DNA of 64,000 bases from NCBI GenBank assembly GCA_017883205.1, contig JADGNZ010000003.1, positions 1-64,000 of the forward strand. Direction: 5' to 3'. This DNA is from Thermoanaerobaculia bacterium. GTDB taxonomy: Bacteria; Acidobacteriota; Thermoanaerobaculia; Gp7-AA8. Within the stretch, counting starts at the first letter, position 1. Every line of letters begins with the position of its first letter. The translations under genes and the position numbers were made by a program. Of the stretch, positions 1 through 7,998 are shown in pieces. Under the pieces are notes generated by a model. The model did no database searches. It was not told the origin of the DNA and saw only the letters and a program-made list of their open reading frames with translations.

Positions 1-281
1 CTCAGCACTTTCATCGATTGAATGGTGGGGGCCGTCCGCTCTTACATCCACTCGCCAGTTACCATTCTCTTACCACTCGATTCCCGGATGCCCCAAAGAA
101 CCAGGAACTGCTCTGCAACTTCTTTCTGGGGCTGATCGGCGAGGTTCGTATCTGGAACGTGAGCCGCACAGCCGGCCAGATGCTCGCGTCGATGGACAAT
201 GTGGAGCCGGCCGCATCGGGACTGGTCGCCCACTACTCCTCCTGGAGCAACCCGGCGGGACGTCACGTCGACCATTCGTAA
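1..281 (+). pseudogene. C-terminal fragment of a LamG-like (concanavalin-type) domain protein
   Basis: The reading frame is open from the left window edge to a TAA at 279-281. Residues ending in GLIGEVRIWNVSRT, followed by a segment ending GLVAHY, match the last strand of LamG/concanavalin-like domains, which commonly read EVRIWN..RT and then GL.AYY. Such domains bind sugars or occur in secreted surface proteins. After GLVAHY the usual end of the domain is replaced by a short unrelated tail, and the residues before it do not look like a complete domain. I therefore read it as a degraded or truncated gene end. It lies just left of the duplicated tmRNA end at 321-349, a place where mobile-DNA debris is expected. 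The 5' part is outside the window, so an intact longer gene with an unusual end cannot be excluded. Confidence 0.5.
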
Positions 282-320
282 GGGGGCAGCAAGCTGAAAC
301 AGCAACTTAGGACCAGGAAC

Positions 321-349
321 TCGTTGGTGGAGGCGGCGGGAGTTGAACC
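321..349. repeat. Distal attachment-site copy: duplicated tmRNA 3' end
   Basis: These 29 bases are identical to 2218-2246. That block covers the last 25 nt of the tmRNA gene (acceptor stem and part of the T arm, including CCA) plus 4 bases beyond it. Identity stops after the shared GTTGAACC, so this is only the gene end and not a second tmRNA. A displaced copy of a tmRNA 3' end is the usual mark left when an integrase inserts DNA there and the element's own copy restores the gene. No integrase gene lies between the two copies. Confidence 0.8.
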
Positions 350-506
350 TGACAGTACTCTTTAAGATTCAGTAAGTTACTGGAATTACTCACCAGCCAC
401 AACCCCTGAAACCCCTCGAAATCCCCCCTGGAAGTACGTATTGAGTACGCAGCGAAAGGTAGGGATTCGCGAGTCCCATTTACTCCCCATGAGAGGAGGA
501 ACTCAG

Positions 507-676
507 ATGGGGGTCACGCGGCGAGAAACTATCAAAGTCTTCGGCTGTCCGGCCTTGGAGGAGTAGCGATGCAATTCTCCGAACAGCAGTACGAGGCCTA
601 TCACGATGGTCTCCATGTCTTGGGAAGCGCGCGGCATTGTGGCCGCGTAGAACCTACGTACGTTATGTCAGGTTAG
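507..676 (+). pseudogene. Frameshifted remnant of a Tat-signal protein
   Basis: An ATG at 507 follows a good ribosome binding site (GGAGG at 495-499). It begins a frame with a twin-arginine start, RRETIKVFG. The frame then meets a TAG within a few codons. Moving back one base at about 545 gives LSGLGGVAMQF, the expected hydrophobic part of a Tat signal, and that frame runs to a TAG at 674-676. This suggests a one-base deletion inside the signal peptide of a secreted, probably cofactor-binding, protein of which only the start survives. It lies inside the proposed island. The evidence is limited to about 45 residues, so the parent family cannot be named. Confidence 0.4.
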
Positions 677-1965
677 AACGGTTTGACAGCGCGACGTCTA
701 GGAACGATTACCACGACGGTCACACCCTTGACTGAGGTTCCTCCGGAACCGTTGGCAGTCAGAGTGTACGTCGTGGTTGCGGTGGGGAACACCTTCACGG
801 AGCCGCTGCTCGAGATCAGTCCGATACCGTGATCGATCACGACGTTGTTTGCGTTCGAGGTCGACCAGACGAGCAGGCTCGAGCCCCCCTGCGAGATCGA
901 TGTCGGCTGCGCGATCAACGTCACATCTGGCGGCAATGCGACAGCGACGACGGCCTGCGCGGTTGAAGTGCCACTGGGGCCGATCGCCGTGAGCGTATAG
1001 AACGTCGTCACAGTCGGCGTGACGACGACCGATCCATTGACAGGCTGACTGCCGATGCCGTTGTCGATGCTTACCGACGTCGCTCCTGTCGTCGACCACG
1101 TAAGTGATGACGACTGTCCCGCGGCAACGGTGTCGGGGATGGCCGTAAAGACAATACTGGGCCCAGCAACCGTAACCGTCGCCTGTTGCATCAGAGTGTC
1201 GCCGAGGCCCGTCGCCGTGAGTGTGTACGTGGTCGTCATCGTCGGATGAACACTCACCGAGCCGTTGGCTGGTTGCACCTCGCCGATTCCGCTGATGGAG
1301 ACTGATACCGCGTTCGTCGTCGTCCAACTCAGCGTCGACGATTGGCCAGCCGTGATCGTCGCCGGGTTGGCGGTGAAGGACGTGATGACGGGCGACGGAG
1401 GCGGGCCGGTGGATGGCAGCGAAAACTGAATCGTAACCGTGTTCTCCTCAGCGGGCTCAGCGCCAACAGACTGGGTCGCTGCATTTGCCTCGACTCGGTA
1501 ACTCGTATTTGTTCGTAGGGTCAGCATCTCCTGCGTGTTGGTACCGCAGATTTCGGTCAGATATGTCAAGACCGGCGTTGTCCACAGCGCGATACTCGTG
1601 CAACCGTCATGGCGCGATCCATATCCGTTCCAATTAAACTGGTGTACCAGTCCGACAGGAATGTCGACTATCCGCGTCGTATCGCCGGTTAGCGGCACGA
1701 TCCGGAACTCGCCTTGAGAGTACTGTGTGACCCCACCACCGTCCCAGCTCTTCGAATACGCGAGAACCTTGTCTGGGCCGAACGCTGAGTTGACGGAATA
1801 AGGTTCCGAGCCGAGGTGAAAATCCTTGAGTGCTGAAATGTCGATGCGGTAGTAAGGCTGGGCGAGCGCGGAGGCCGCGTTAAGGAATACGAGCACGAGG
1901 ACGCCGAGCACTACCAGAAGTTGGAAATCCGGCGAGTGGACCCGGCGCCTTTGAGTCGAGGACAC
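673..1965 (-). CDS. Secreted protein with three Ig-like/bacterial surface repeats
   Basis: I take a GTG at 1965 as the start. A GGAG lies upstream, and this start puts a hydrophobic segment (LLVVLGVLVLVFLNAASALA) at residues about 13-34, a normal signal peptide ending ALA. The frame is open 50 codons further upstream, but that stretch has no such character. The N-terminal part after cleavage (about 150 residues) is not recognised. The rest is three imperfect repeats of about 85 residues. Each has the pattern I.SFTANP..ITAGQSSTLSW.TTNA..VSI..GIG, then NGSVSV.PT.TTTYTLTA.G, typical of Ig-like domains in exported bacterial proteins. The protein is probably exported or surface-exposed. It is the only intact gene between the two tmRNA-end copies, so it is the apparent cargo of the island. 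Its function is unknown; adhesion or polymer binding is a guess. Confidence 0.7.
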   Translation of the reverse strand: MSSTQRRRVHSPDFQLLVVLGVLVLVFLNAASALAQPYYRIDISALKDFHLGSEPYSVNSAFGPDKVLAYSKSWDGGGVTQYSQGEFRIVPLTGDTTRIVDIPVGLVHQFNWNGYGSRHDGCTSIALWTTPVLTYLTEICGTNTQEMLTLRTNTSYRVEANAATQSVGAEPAEENTVTIQFSLPSTGPPPSPVITSFTANPATITAGQSSTLSWTTTNAVSVSISGIGEVQPANGSVSVHPTMTTTYTLTATGLGDTLMQQATVTVAGPSIVFTAIPDTVAAGQSSSLTWSTTGATSVSIDNGIGSQPVNGSVVVTPTVTTFYTLTAIGPSGTSTAQAVVAVALPPDVTLIAQPTSISQGGSSLLVWSTSNANNVVIDHGIGLISSSGSVKVFPTATTTYTLTANGSGGTSVKGVTVVVIVPRRRAVKPF

Positions 1966-2217
1966 GATTGGTGGTACTCCACATGTTTCTGTATGGCAAG
2001 AAGCATACGCCGCTGTCTCATCTGAAACAATGGAGTAGTCAGGCGCAGCGGCGATACGAACGGGAGGTATGGGGACAGGACTTGAGGTGACGGCGGTAAA
2101 TGTGAAGCATCGCACTCTCCGTTCTAAATCGAAGAGTACGTATTAGGTACACCGCCGAAACGCTGGATTCTACCGATTTGCCAAACCACGCTGGAGCAGT
2201 GGTTTAGGTCGTGAAAA

Positions 2218-2246
2218 TCGTTGGTGGAGGCGGCGGGAGTTGAACC
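2218..2246. repeat. Proximal attachment-site copy inside the tmRNA gene
   Basis: This is the second copy of the 29-bp direct repeat, with its partner at 321-349. Bases 2222-2246 belong to the functional tmRNA 3' end and 2218-2221 lie just beyond it. The intervening 350-2217 would be the inserted DNA. Confidence 0.8.
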
Positions 2247-2577
2247 CGCGTCCGAGAGCAGTGAAGCCTGGCTACTACATGCTTATCTCTCCTTTGGATC
2301 TCGTCCACTTTCTGCCCGGAGAGCGGGGAATGAATGTGGACCAGCCCCCTAAGTTTTCGTCGTCTGCGCCGGGACGGTTCGCAGACGCTTAGCTCACCTT
2401 AATGACATCCGACACCGACGGCGTGAGCAACCATCGGGCGGACGCTCGTGGGTTTTTAGGCCGCGAGAGCGAGTTGGCTGTTGTTCGCAGCTACTCAGGT
2501 TGATCAGATTTACGAGGTAATCAGCTCGGCATGCAACCATGACCCCGACATGTCCCCGTCGAAGCCGGTACGCCCCC
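2222..2577 (-). ncRNA. ssrA: tmRNA (transfer-messenger RNA)
   Basis: The 5' end reads GGGGGCGTACCGGCTTCGAC and pairs with the 3' end CGCCTCC-ACCA, forming the alanine-tRNA-like acceptor stem. The T-arm sequence GGTTCAACTCC is present. About 356 nt in one piece is the usual size for a one-part tmRNA. The tag frame follows the conserved TAG..-GCN arrangement: GCG AAC AAC AGC CAA CTC GCT CTC GCG GCC TAA. It encodes ANNSQLALAA, ending in the LAA degradation signal read by ClpXP-type proteases, and has the same length as the E. coli tag. The RNA rescues stalled ribosomes together with SmpB. Its 5' end is only 54 bp from the start of nadC on the other strand. The 3' end serves as an attachment site (see 321-349). 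Confidence 0.95.
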
Positions 2578-2631
2578 AAATTTTCAACGATCTGTGCGAC
2601 AAAACCCCTTGCCTGATGGCAGCATTCCTGT

Positions 2632-3486
2632 ATGGACACACGCGACACACGCGATTTTGAAGGCGACGCCGAGCGCAGCATGCACGAGATCGTGCGCCGC
2701 GCGCTGGAGGAAGATCTTCCCGACATCACCAGCGAAGCGATCTTCGCGCCCGGCGATCGGGGGCAGGCGCGCTTTCTCGTCAAGGCGTCCGGCGTGCTGG
2801 CCGGACTGCAATACGCGGCGGCGGTTTTCAGCGCTCTCGATCCCGAGGCAGTCTTCATCCCCACCAGGAACGACGGCGATTCGGTCGAAGCCGGGGATGT
2901 GGTGGCCGAGGTGGGGGCGTCGGTGATCGGTTTGCTGGGGGGAGAGCGGACTGTGCTCAATCTCATGCAACGCGCCTCGGGCATCGCCACCGCCACCCGT
3001 CGCTATGTCGATGCCATTCGGGGAACGGGGGCGAAGATCTACGACACGCGCAAAACGGCGCCGGGACTGCGCGCCCTCGACAAGTATGCGGTGCGCTGCG
3101 GCGGCGGCGAGAACCACCGCATCGGCCTCTACGACATGTTCCTGATCAAGAACAACCACGTGGACCGGGCCGGCTCCATCACCGCCGCTGTGGAGCGGAT
3201 CCGGTCAACGTCGATGCCGCAGAAGATCATGGTCGAAGTGCGCGACACGCTGGAGCTGGACGAAGCGCTGGCTCTGCGGCCCGACTTCATCCTGCTCGAC
3301 AACATGAGCGTCGCGCAGATGGCCGAGGCGGTGGCGCGGGTCGGGGGGGTGGTGCCGTTGGAAGCGTCCGGCGGGATCAACCTCGACACCGTTCGCGCGA
3401 TCGCGGAGACGGGGGTCGATCGGATCTCGATCGGGGCGTTGACGCATTCGGTGACGGCGTTGGATATCGCGATGAGAATTTTGTAA
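2632..3486 (+). CDS. nadC: Nicotinate-nucleotide pyrophosphorylase (carboxylating)
   Basis: This is quinolinate phosphoribosyltransferase, which makes nicotinate mononucleotide from quinolinate and PRPP in de novo NAD synthesis in the cytoplasm. The 284 residues match the usual family length. Characteristic segments are present in order: MQRASGIATATR, DTRKTAPGLR, the histidine-containing ENHRIGLYDMFLIKNNH (substrate site), VEVRDTLELDEAL, LLDNMS and the C-terminal ASGGINLDTVR...GVDRISIGALTHS. The first ATG at 2632 gives a standard N-terminus. No clear ribosome binding site precedes it, and it is divergent from ssrA with 54 bp between them. nadA and nadB are not in the window. A large palindrome at 3511-3578 follows the gene. 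Confidence 0.95.
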   Translation: MDTRDTRDFEGDAERSMHEIVRRALEEDLPDITSEAIFAPGDRGQARFLVKASGVLAGLQYAAAVFSALDPEAVFIPTRNDGDSVEAGDVVAEVGASVIGLLGGERTVLNLMQRASGIATATRRYVDAIRGTGAKIYDTRKTAPGLRALDKYAVRCGGGENHRIGLYDMFLIKNNHVDRAGSITAAVERIRSTSMPQKIMVEVRDTLELDEALALRPDFILLDNMSVAQMAEAVARVGGVVPLEASGGINLDTVRAIAETGVDRISIGALTHSVTALDIAMRIL

Positions 3487-3510
3487 TTGCGGCGCGAGGG
3501 TTAAGAGAAC

Positions 3511-3578
3511 GGTTTCACGCGGAGACGCGGAGGTCGCGGAGATGCTTTCTCCGCATCTCCGCGTCTCCGCGTGAAACC
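3511..3578. repeat. Palindromic intergenic repeat, CGCGGAG family
   Basis: A 21-base arm beginning GGTTTCACGCGGAG is mirrored at 3558-3578 by its complement, with further GGAG/CTCC pairing between. The same words recur at 38798-38875, 46033-46086 and, as a single arm, at 52865-52898. All are intergenic. It follows nadC and could act as a transcript-end hairpin, but it has no run of T. Confidence 0.85.
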
Positions 3579-3721
3579 AAAGAATCGGAATTACTTGGCA
3601 AAGCTGCGATCCGGGTCAACGCACGGGGCGACTCGCAGGACAACGCGCGAAACGCAACTAACCGACAACCGACAACGCGCGCAGCGCAAAATATGGCATT
3701 GCGTTTGCGGCATAGCCCCCG

Positions 3722-4693
3722 ATGCCCGATCCACAGCCATTCCAGGTCGCGGTCGTCGATGACGATCCGGCCATCCGGCGGCTGGTGCGCCTGCTGCTCA
3801 AGCGCGGGGGCTACCAGAGCGTCGAATTCGGCACTGGCGAAGAGGCGCGGGCGCAACTGACGACGCTGCAGTGGGATCTGGCCATCCTGGACCGGCGGCT
3901 GCCGGACATGGATGGCGTCGTGCTCTGCCAGCAGCTCAAGGCCGATCCGGCGCTGCGCAACCGCTACATCATCATGCTCACCGGCGAGGACGATCAGGAG
4001 GACAAGATCCAGGGCCTCGACCTCGGCGCCGACGACTACATCACCAAACCTTTCCAGTACCCGGAGCTCATGGCGCGCATCCGCGCCGGCAAGCGCATCG
4101 TCGATCTGCAGAAGGAGCTCGTGGAGAGCAACCGCCGTCTGGAGCAGCTCTCCATCACCGACGGCCTGACGAGACTTCACAACCATCGCTACTTTCAGGA
4201 CGAGTTGCTGCGCGCCTTCGAGGAGTCGGCGCGCTACGTTCGGCCGCTCTCCCTCGCCATCGTCGATCTCGACTTCTTCAAGAAGGTCAACGACACCTAC
4301 GGCCACGCCACCGGCGATGAAGTCCTCAAAACCATTTCGAAGATCTTCCAGCAGTCGATCCGCGCCACCGACCTGGCGGCGCGCTATGGCGGCGAGGAGT
4401 TCGCGCTGATGCTGCCGGAGACGACGCTGAACGATGCCATGGCCTTCGCCGAGAAGATCCGGGAGCTCGTCGAAGAGATGCGGATCGAGACGCAGGCGGG
4501 AACGATCTCCGCCACCGTCAGCGTCGGCGTGGCCACCGTGCCTCATCCCCGCATCCACTCACCGAAGGAGCTGATCGTGGCCGCCGACAAGGCGCTTTAC
4601 CGGGCCAAGAAGAATGGCCGGAATCAGGTGCAGGCAGAGCGGCGCACCGACCCGAATCGAGGGCGAACGGCGAAGACTGCAATTGACAATTGA
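3722..4693 (+). CDS. Response regulator with GGDEF output (diguanylate cyclase)
   Basis: An N-terminal receiver domain (about residues 5-125) has the acidic pair VVDDDP, the phosphoacceptor Asp57 in LAILDRRLPDMDG and the lysine in DDYITKPF. A short helical linker (LQKELVESNRRLEQLSITDGL) leads to a GGDEF domain (about 145-305). Its active-site loop is GGEEF near residue 223, within RYGGEEFALMLPE, and the conserved DLDFFKKVNDTYGH is intact, so the cyclase should be active. It makes the second messenger c-di-GMP from two GTP when phosphorylated. The arrangement is receiver-GGDEF with one receiver. An Hpt protein is encoded convergently at 4799-5122 and could pass phosphate to it; that is inference. 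A PilZ protein that could read c-di-GMP lies far away at 40943. Confidence 0.92.
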   Translation: MPDPQPFQVAVVDDDPAIRRLVRLLLKRGGYQSVEFGTGEEARAQLTTLQWDLAILDRRLPDMDGVVLCQQLKADPALRNRYIIMLTGEDDQEDKIQGLDLGADDYITKPFQYPELMARIRAGKRIVDLQKELVESNRRLEQLSITDGLTRLHNHRYFQDELLRAFEESARYVRPLSLAIVDLDFFKKVNDTYGHATGDEVLKTISKIFQQSIRATDLAARYGGEEFALMLPETTLNDAMAFAEKIRELVEEMRIETQAGTISATVSVGVATVPHPRIHSPKELIVAADKALYRAKKNGRNQVQAERRTDPNRGRTAKTAIDN

Positions 4694-4806
4694 CAATTGA
4701 CAACTGCCCGCGCTCAGCGATCAGCGAGGCGTCGAGCAGAAGCAGGAGCGCGCTTCCCCCGATCTGATCTATCCGCCCTCGTTGTCCACTGTCAATTGTC
4801 AATTAC
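4680..4806. repeat. Inverted CAATTGACAATTG-type repeats
   Basis: Tandem copies of the 8-base word ATTGACAA (4680-4704) face complementary copies at 4790-4806, with about 85 bp between. The stop codons of both convergent genes lie in or next to the arms. The same word family recurs at 26749-26865 and, as a single short arm, near 28763-28776. Confidence 0.75.
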
Positions 4807-5122
4807 CCAGCTCCTTCACCCTCCGGTCGACCTCCGCGCGGAGGTTGAATACGTGCTGCTGGATCTTGTCGTCGATCCCGGGCTGCACGCCGTCTTTCGC
4901 GCGAAGCTCGACCGCTTTTTCCAGCTCCGCGGCATCCGTCGAGATCCTCTGGTAGCCGTAGCTGCCGCCGGAGCCCTTCAGTTGGTGGGCGAGATACGTC
5001 AGGCGATCGAGCACGTCTGCGGACTGCTCGGCCTCCAGTTTTTCCTGGATTTCGCGCACCTTTTCGTCCGCCTCGGCGAGAAACTCGCGCTTCAGCTCAT
5101 CCAGTTCCAGATCAACCATCAT
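4799..5122 (-). CDS. Hpt (histidine phosphotransfer) domain protein
   Basis: This 107-residue, all-helical protein consists of a single Hpt domain. The phosphoacceptor is His46 in LAHQLKGSGGSYGY, the standard HxxKG(S/A)(S/A) core. Such proteins relay phosphate between hybrid kinases and response regulators in the cytoplasm. The start could be either of two adjacent ATGs at 5122 and 5119. It ends convergently against the receiver-GGDEF gene. No hybrid kinase is adjacent, although one is encoded at 15244-17643. The partner is therefore unknown, and the neighbouring receiver is only a candidate. Confidence 0.85.
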   Translation of the reverse strand: MMVDLELDELKREFLAEADEKVREIQEKLEAEQSADVLDRLTYLAHQLKGSGGSYGYQRISTDAAELEKAVELRAKDGVQPGIDDKIQQHVFNLRAEVDRRVKELGN

Positions 5123-5191
5123 CGTCGGGCCCCGCCCGGCTCCTGCACGTGATATGCCGCGCGCCGGGCCGGACCGTTATGATTTCCGCGA

Positions 5192-5812
5192 ATGACGGTC
5201 TCAACCCTCGCCGTGCCGCGTGCCGAGTTCTCGATCGAAGAGCCGTGGCTCATTCCAAAAGAGTGCGTACCTGTCACGCTACGGCGAAGCACGGACGGCG
5301 GCCGTTCGCGGCAAGCCACCTCGGTCGCCGCCTTCTACGACGACGACTTCCTGACCGTCGTGTTCGAGGCCGGCGACGACGAGATCGTGGCGACATTACT
5401 GGGACACGACGAGCCGTTGTGGCAGGAAGACGTCTTCGAAGTGTTCCTCGCGCCCGATGGGCTCACTCCCTACTTCGAGATCGAGGTCAATCCGCTCGGG
5501 ACCACGTTCGACGCGCGGATCGACTCGCCGGACGGGGTGCGAGCAACGATGACTACCGACCTCGCCTGGACCTGCGACCCACTATTTACCGGGCTGCGGC
5601 GCGACGACGGCCGGGAGCTCCGGGCAGTCCTTCGAATCCCCTTCCGAGCGATGGGCCGGTCTCCAAAGCGGGGCGAGCAGTGGCGCGGAAACTTCTATCG
5701 GATCGATCGCAGCCGCACGCACGGAGACGAGTTCAGCGCCTGGCAGCCGGCGATGAAGACACCTCCCGATTTTCACGTTCCGGCCGCGTTCGGCACGCTT
5801 TTGTTCACGTGA
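5192..5812 (+). CDS. CBM9-like (carbohydrate-binding family 9) domain protein
   Basis: The 206 residues form one domain with the family's hallmarks: an early PW-type segment, AAFYDDDFLTVVFEAGD, then PLWQEDVFEVFLAP, FEIEVNPLGTTFDARID and the C-terminal GNFYRIDRS..FSAWQPAMKTPPDFHVPAAFGTL. Bacterial proteins of this type are stand-alone relatives of the CBM9 xylanase-binding module. No signal peptide is visible, so location and ligand are uncertain. The start at ATG 5192 (MTVSTLAVPRAEF) leaves no extra N-terminus. It stands alone between the Hpt gene and the PDZ gene. Confidence 0.8.
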   Translation: MTVSTLAVPRAEFSIEEPWLIPKECVPVTLRRSTDGGRSRQATSVAAFYDDDFLTVVFEAGDDEIVATLLGHDEPLWQEDVFEVFLAPDGLTPYFEIEVNPLGTTFDARIDSPDGVRATMTTDLAWTCDPLFTGLRRDDGRELRAVLRIPFRAMGRSPKRGEQWRGNFYRIDRSRTHGDEFSAWQPAMKTPPDFHVPAAFGTLLFT

Positions 5813-5932
5813 TCGAATTGCAGCTAACCTCTTGTATTACAGGGAATTCATTCGACATTTTCTGATTTGTAATCACCTCCCCCGCCGTAACGCATTAGAT
5901 TGATCGTCGGCCAAGGACCCCGTTCACAACTC

Positions 5933-6403
5933 ATGAATGTTCGGCTCTCCCATTTTCTGATTGCGGCTCTTCTTGTCGCTCCGGCAGCACTCGCCGACGA
6001 CAGCAGGATATGCAATGCCTCCGCGCGCGAATGCGAGCAGGCCATCCGGCAGCTTTCGAGCGGACGCCGCTACCTCGGCGCGTCGATTCAGGAGCTCAAT
6101 CCCGGAATCAGGGTCAAGGCCGTCAACGAAGACGGCCCCGCGGAGCGCGCCGACCTTCGCCCCGGCGACCGGCTGATGGCCATCAACGGCCACGGCACAC
6201 GCTCGGCGAGCATCCAGGATTTCAAAAAGATTCTTTACGACGCGAAGGAGACCGGCGTGCTCTGGATCATCGTGCAGCGCGACGGCATCCTGAAAAAGAT
6301 CGAAGTGCGGTTGGAGCCGTACACGAAAGCGCAGATCGACAAGATGGTGGCGCAGCATCTGGCCCAGTTCCATGCCATCGCCACGACGGCGCCGCAGCAA
6401 TAA
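5933..6403 (+). CDS. Secreted small PDZ-domain protein
   Basis: I chose the ATG at 5933, because it begins a clean signal peptide (MNVRLSHFLIAALLVAPAALA) that an upstream in-frame start would bury. After it comes a region with two cysteines (ICNASARECEQA) that may form a disulfide. A PDZ domain follows at about residues 45-130: YLGASIQELN, VNEDGPAERADLRPGDRLMAINGHG. There is no protease domain, so it is not a DegP-type enzyme. It more likely binds the C-terminus of a periplasmic partner. The next gene, a sensor kinase, starts 10 bp downstream, and the regulator follows, so the three may be one transcript. A role in sensing with that kinase is inference. Confidence 0.75.
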   Translation: MNVRLSHFLIAALLVAPAALADDSRICNASARECEQAIRQLSSGRRYLGASIQELNPGIRVKAVNEDGPAERADLRPGDRLMAINGHGTRSASIQDFKKILYDAKETGVLWIIVQRDGILKKIEVRLEPYTKAQIDKMVAQHLAQFHAIATTAPQQ

Positions 6404-6412
6404 TGGAGAGAC

Positions 6413-7978
6413 ATGCTCCGTGCCTTGATGGCGAAGTGGAAGGTCAGCGCCCGCGCGGGTGACGGGCCGAATCACGTCTCGGCCATCCTGATTCCGTTTC
6501 TCATCGTCACCGCCGGCCTGGCCGTCCTGGCGTGGCGCTCGTACGTGCTCTCCGAACGGATGGAGCGCGGCGTCAACACCCTGGCCATGCAGTACGCCGG
6601 TTATGCCGCGGACATCAGTGCCCGCCGCATCGATGGCGCCGTCGGCGCCGAGCTGTTCCGCGCCTCGGAGGAGTGGCAGGGAGTCGAGCGGCGCTCCCCT
6701 TCGGGTGTCGAACTGAAGAAGTGGATTCGCGACAACGACTGGATCATCTCCGCGCTCTACGTTCCGGACGCCGATCCGTCCAGCGCCATCTTCGCCATCA
6801 CCCAATCGGGCGCCACACACTCCACGCGCCTGACACGCGAGTTTTACTCATCCAGCGGCACCGTGCGCTACACCTACGATCCCGATCTCCTTCTCGCCCG
6901 TGTATATCCCACACTCGCCCATCAGACGCTCGTGCAAGCCGCCGGGTTATCTCAGGAAGCACAGGTTGGGTTGATCAAGAATCCCTCGGCCATTGGCGCG
7001 GTCAAGAGCGAGCGCGGCTATGCCTTCATCGCGCCGCTGGCCGCACCTCTCTCGTCGTATGCCATCCGCGGGTTCGTCGAGACCGGCTACGGCACCTCGG
7101 GTTGGGAGAACGCCCGGCTGATCAGCCTCCTGCTCAGCGCCATCGCTCTCCTGCTCACAGCCCTCGGCCTCTTTCTGGCAATGCGCGGTCTCACGCGCGA
7201 AGCAGACACGATGAAACTACGCGGCGCGCTCGTCGCCAACGTCTCGCACGAATTGCGCACGCCGCTGTCGATGATCCGCCTCGGCGCGGAGACCCTCAAG
7301 CGCGGCGCGAACCGTCTTCCGGAGAAGCAGCGTCACGAGATCGAAGACTCGATTCTTCGCGAAGTGCTGCACCTCTCGCATCTCGTCGAGAACGTGCTCG
7401 ACATCGCCCGCATCCAGAACAACAGCGCCCGGGCGCTGGCCTTTACACCGGTCTATCCGCGCGACCTGCTCACGTCGCTCGTTTCGACCTACGAGTCGTG
7501 GATCCGCAGCCGCGGCTTCGAGATCACGCTCCATATCGATGACGCCGTCGAGGAGCAGTCGTGGGATCGCGACGCCGTCTCCCGCGCCGTCCTGAACCTC
7601 ATCGACAACGCCACGAAGTACGCCGGAGACAAGAACAAGCGGATCGACGTCGTGTTGCGTCAGAACACGCAGTCGATCATCATCGAAGTGCGCGACCACG
7701 GCCTCGGGATCGATGCCGAGGACCTGACGCATATCTTTGAGCCGTACTTCCGCGCCCACTTCTCCGATACGCAGACGAGACGCGGCGCAGGGCTGGGACT
7801 GACACTCGTGCAGCAGATCGTGGCATCACACGGCGGCACCATCGAAGTGGAGTCGAAACCCGGCCTCGGCTCGACCTTCCGCCTTCTTTTCCCGCGGCCT
7901 CAATCGTCGCAGACAGCATCCCCTGGCGCAGCTCGCAACACAAACGCTCTGGAAACTCTGGCCGTACAACGCTCGTAA
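6413..7978 (+). CDS. Sensor histidine kinase, membrane-bound
   Basis: The protein has 521 residues. A first membrane segment (about 22-42, ILIPFLIVTAGLAVLAWR) and a second (about 228-250, LISLLLSAIALLLTALGLFL) frame an extracytoplasmic sensor region of about 185 residues that I do not recognise. The HisKA box follows directly, with His279 in ANVSHELRTPLSMIRLG and no clear HAMP linker. The ATPase domain has the N box (NLIDNATKYAG), G1 (DHGLGID) and G2 (GAGLGLTLVQQIV). It should autophosphorylate and pass phosphate to the regulator encoded 20 bp downstream. The 5' neighbour is a secreted PDZ protein, possibly part of the same signalling unit. Confidence 0.92.
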   Translation: MLRALMAKWKVSARAGDGPNHVSAILIPFLIVTAGLAVLAWRSYVLSERMERGVNTLAMQYAGYAADISARRIDGAVGAELFRASEEWQGVERRSPSGVELKKWIRDNDWIISALYVPDADPSSAIFAITQSGATHSTRLTREFYSSSGTVRYTYDPDLLLARVYPTLAHQTLVQAAGLSQEAQVGLIKNPSAIGAVKSERGYAFIAPLAAPLSSYAIRGFVETGYGTSGWENARLISLLLSAIALLLTALGLFLAMRGLTREADTMKLRGALVANVSHELRTPLSMIRLGAETLKRGANRLPEKQRHEIEDSILREVLHLSHLVENVLDIARIQNNSARALAFTPVYPRDLLTSLVSTYESWIRSRGFEITLHIDDAVEEQSWDRDAVSRAVLNLIDNATKYAGDKNKRIDVVLRQNTQSIIIEVRDHGLGIDAEDLTHIFEPYFRAHFSDTQTRRGAGLGLTLVQQIVASHGGTIEVESKPGLGSTFRLLFPRPQSSQTASPGAARNTNALETLAVQRS

Positions 7979-7998
7979 GCACCAGCGGAGACTCGCGA

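Noticed and set aside
321-349. A second tRNA or tmRNA gene
   Set aside because: Only the 3' end is repeated; the matching 5' half and the rest of the fold are absent.
3515-4558. Long minus-strand open frame over the GGDEF gene
   Set aside because: A shadow of the high-GC plus-strand gene; it has no recognisable domain and runs into the palindromic repeat.
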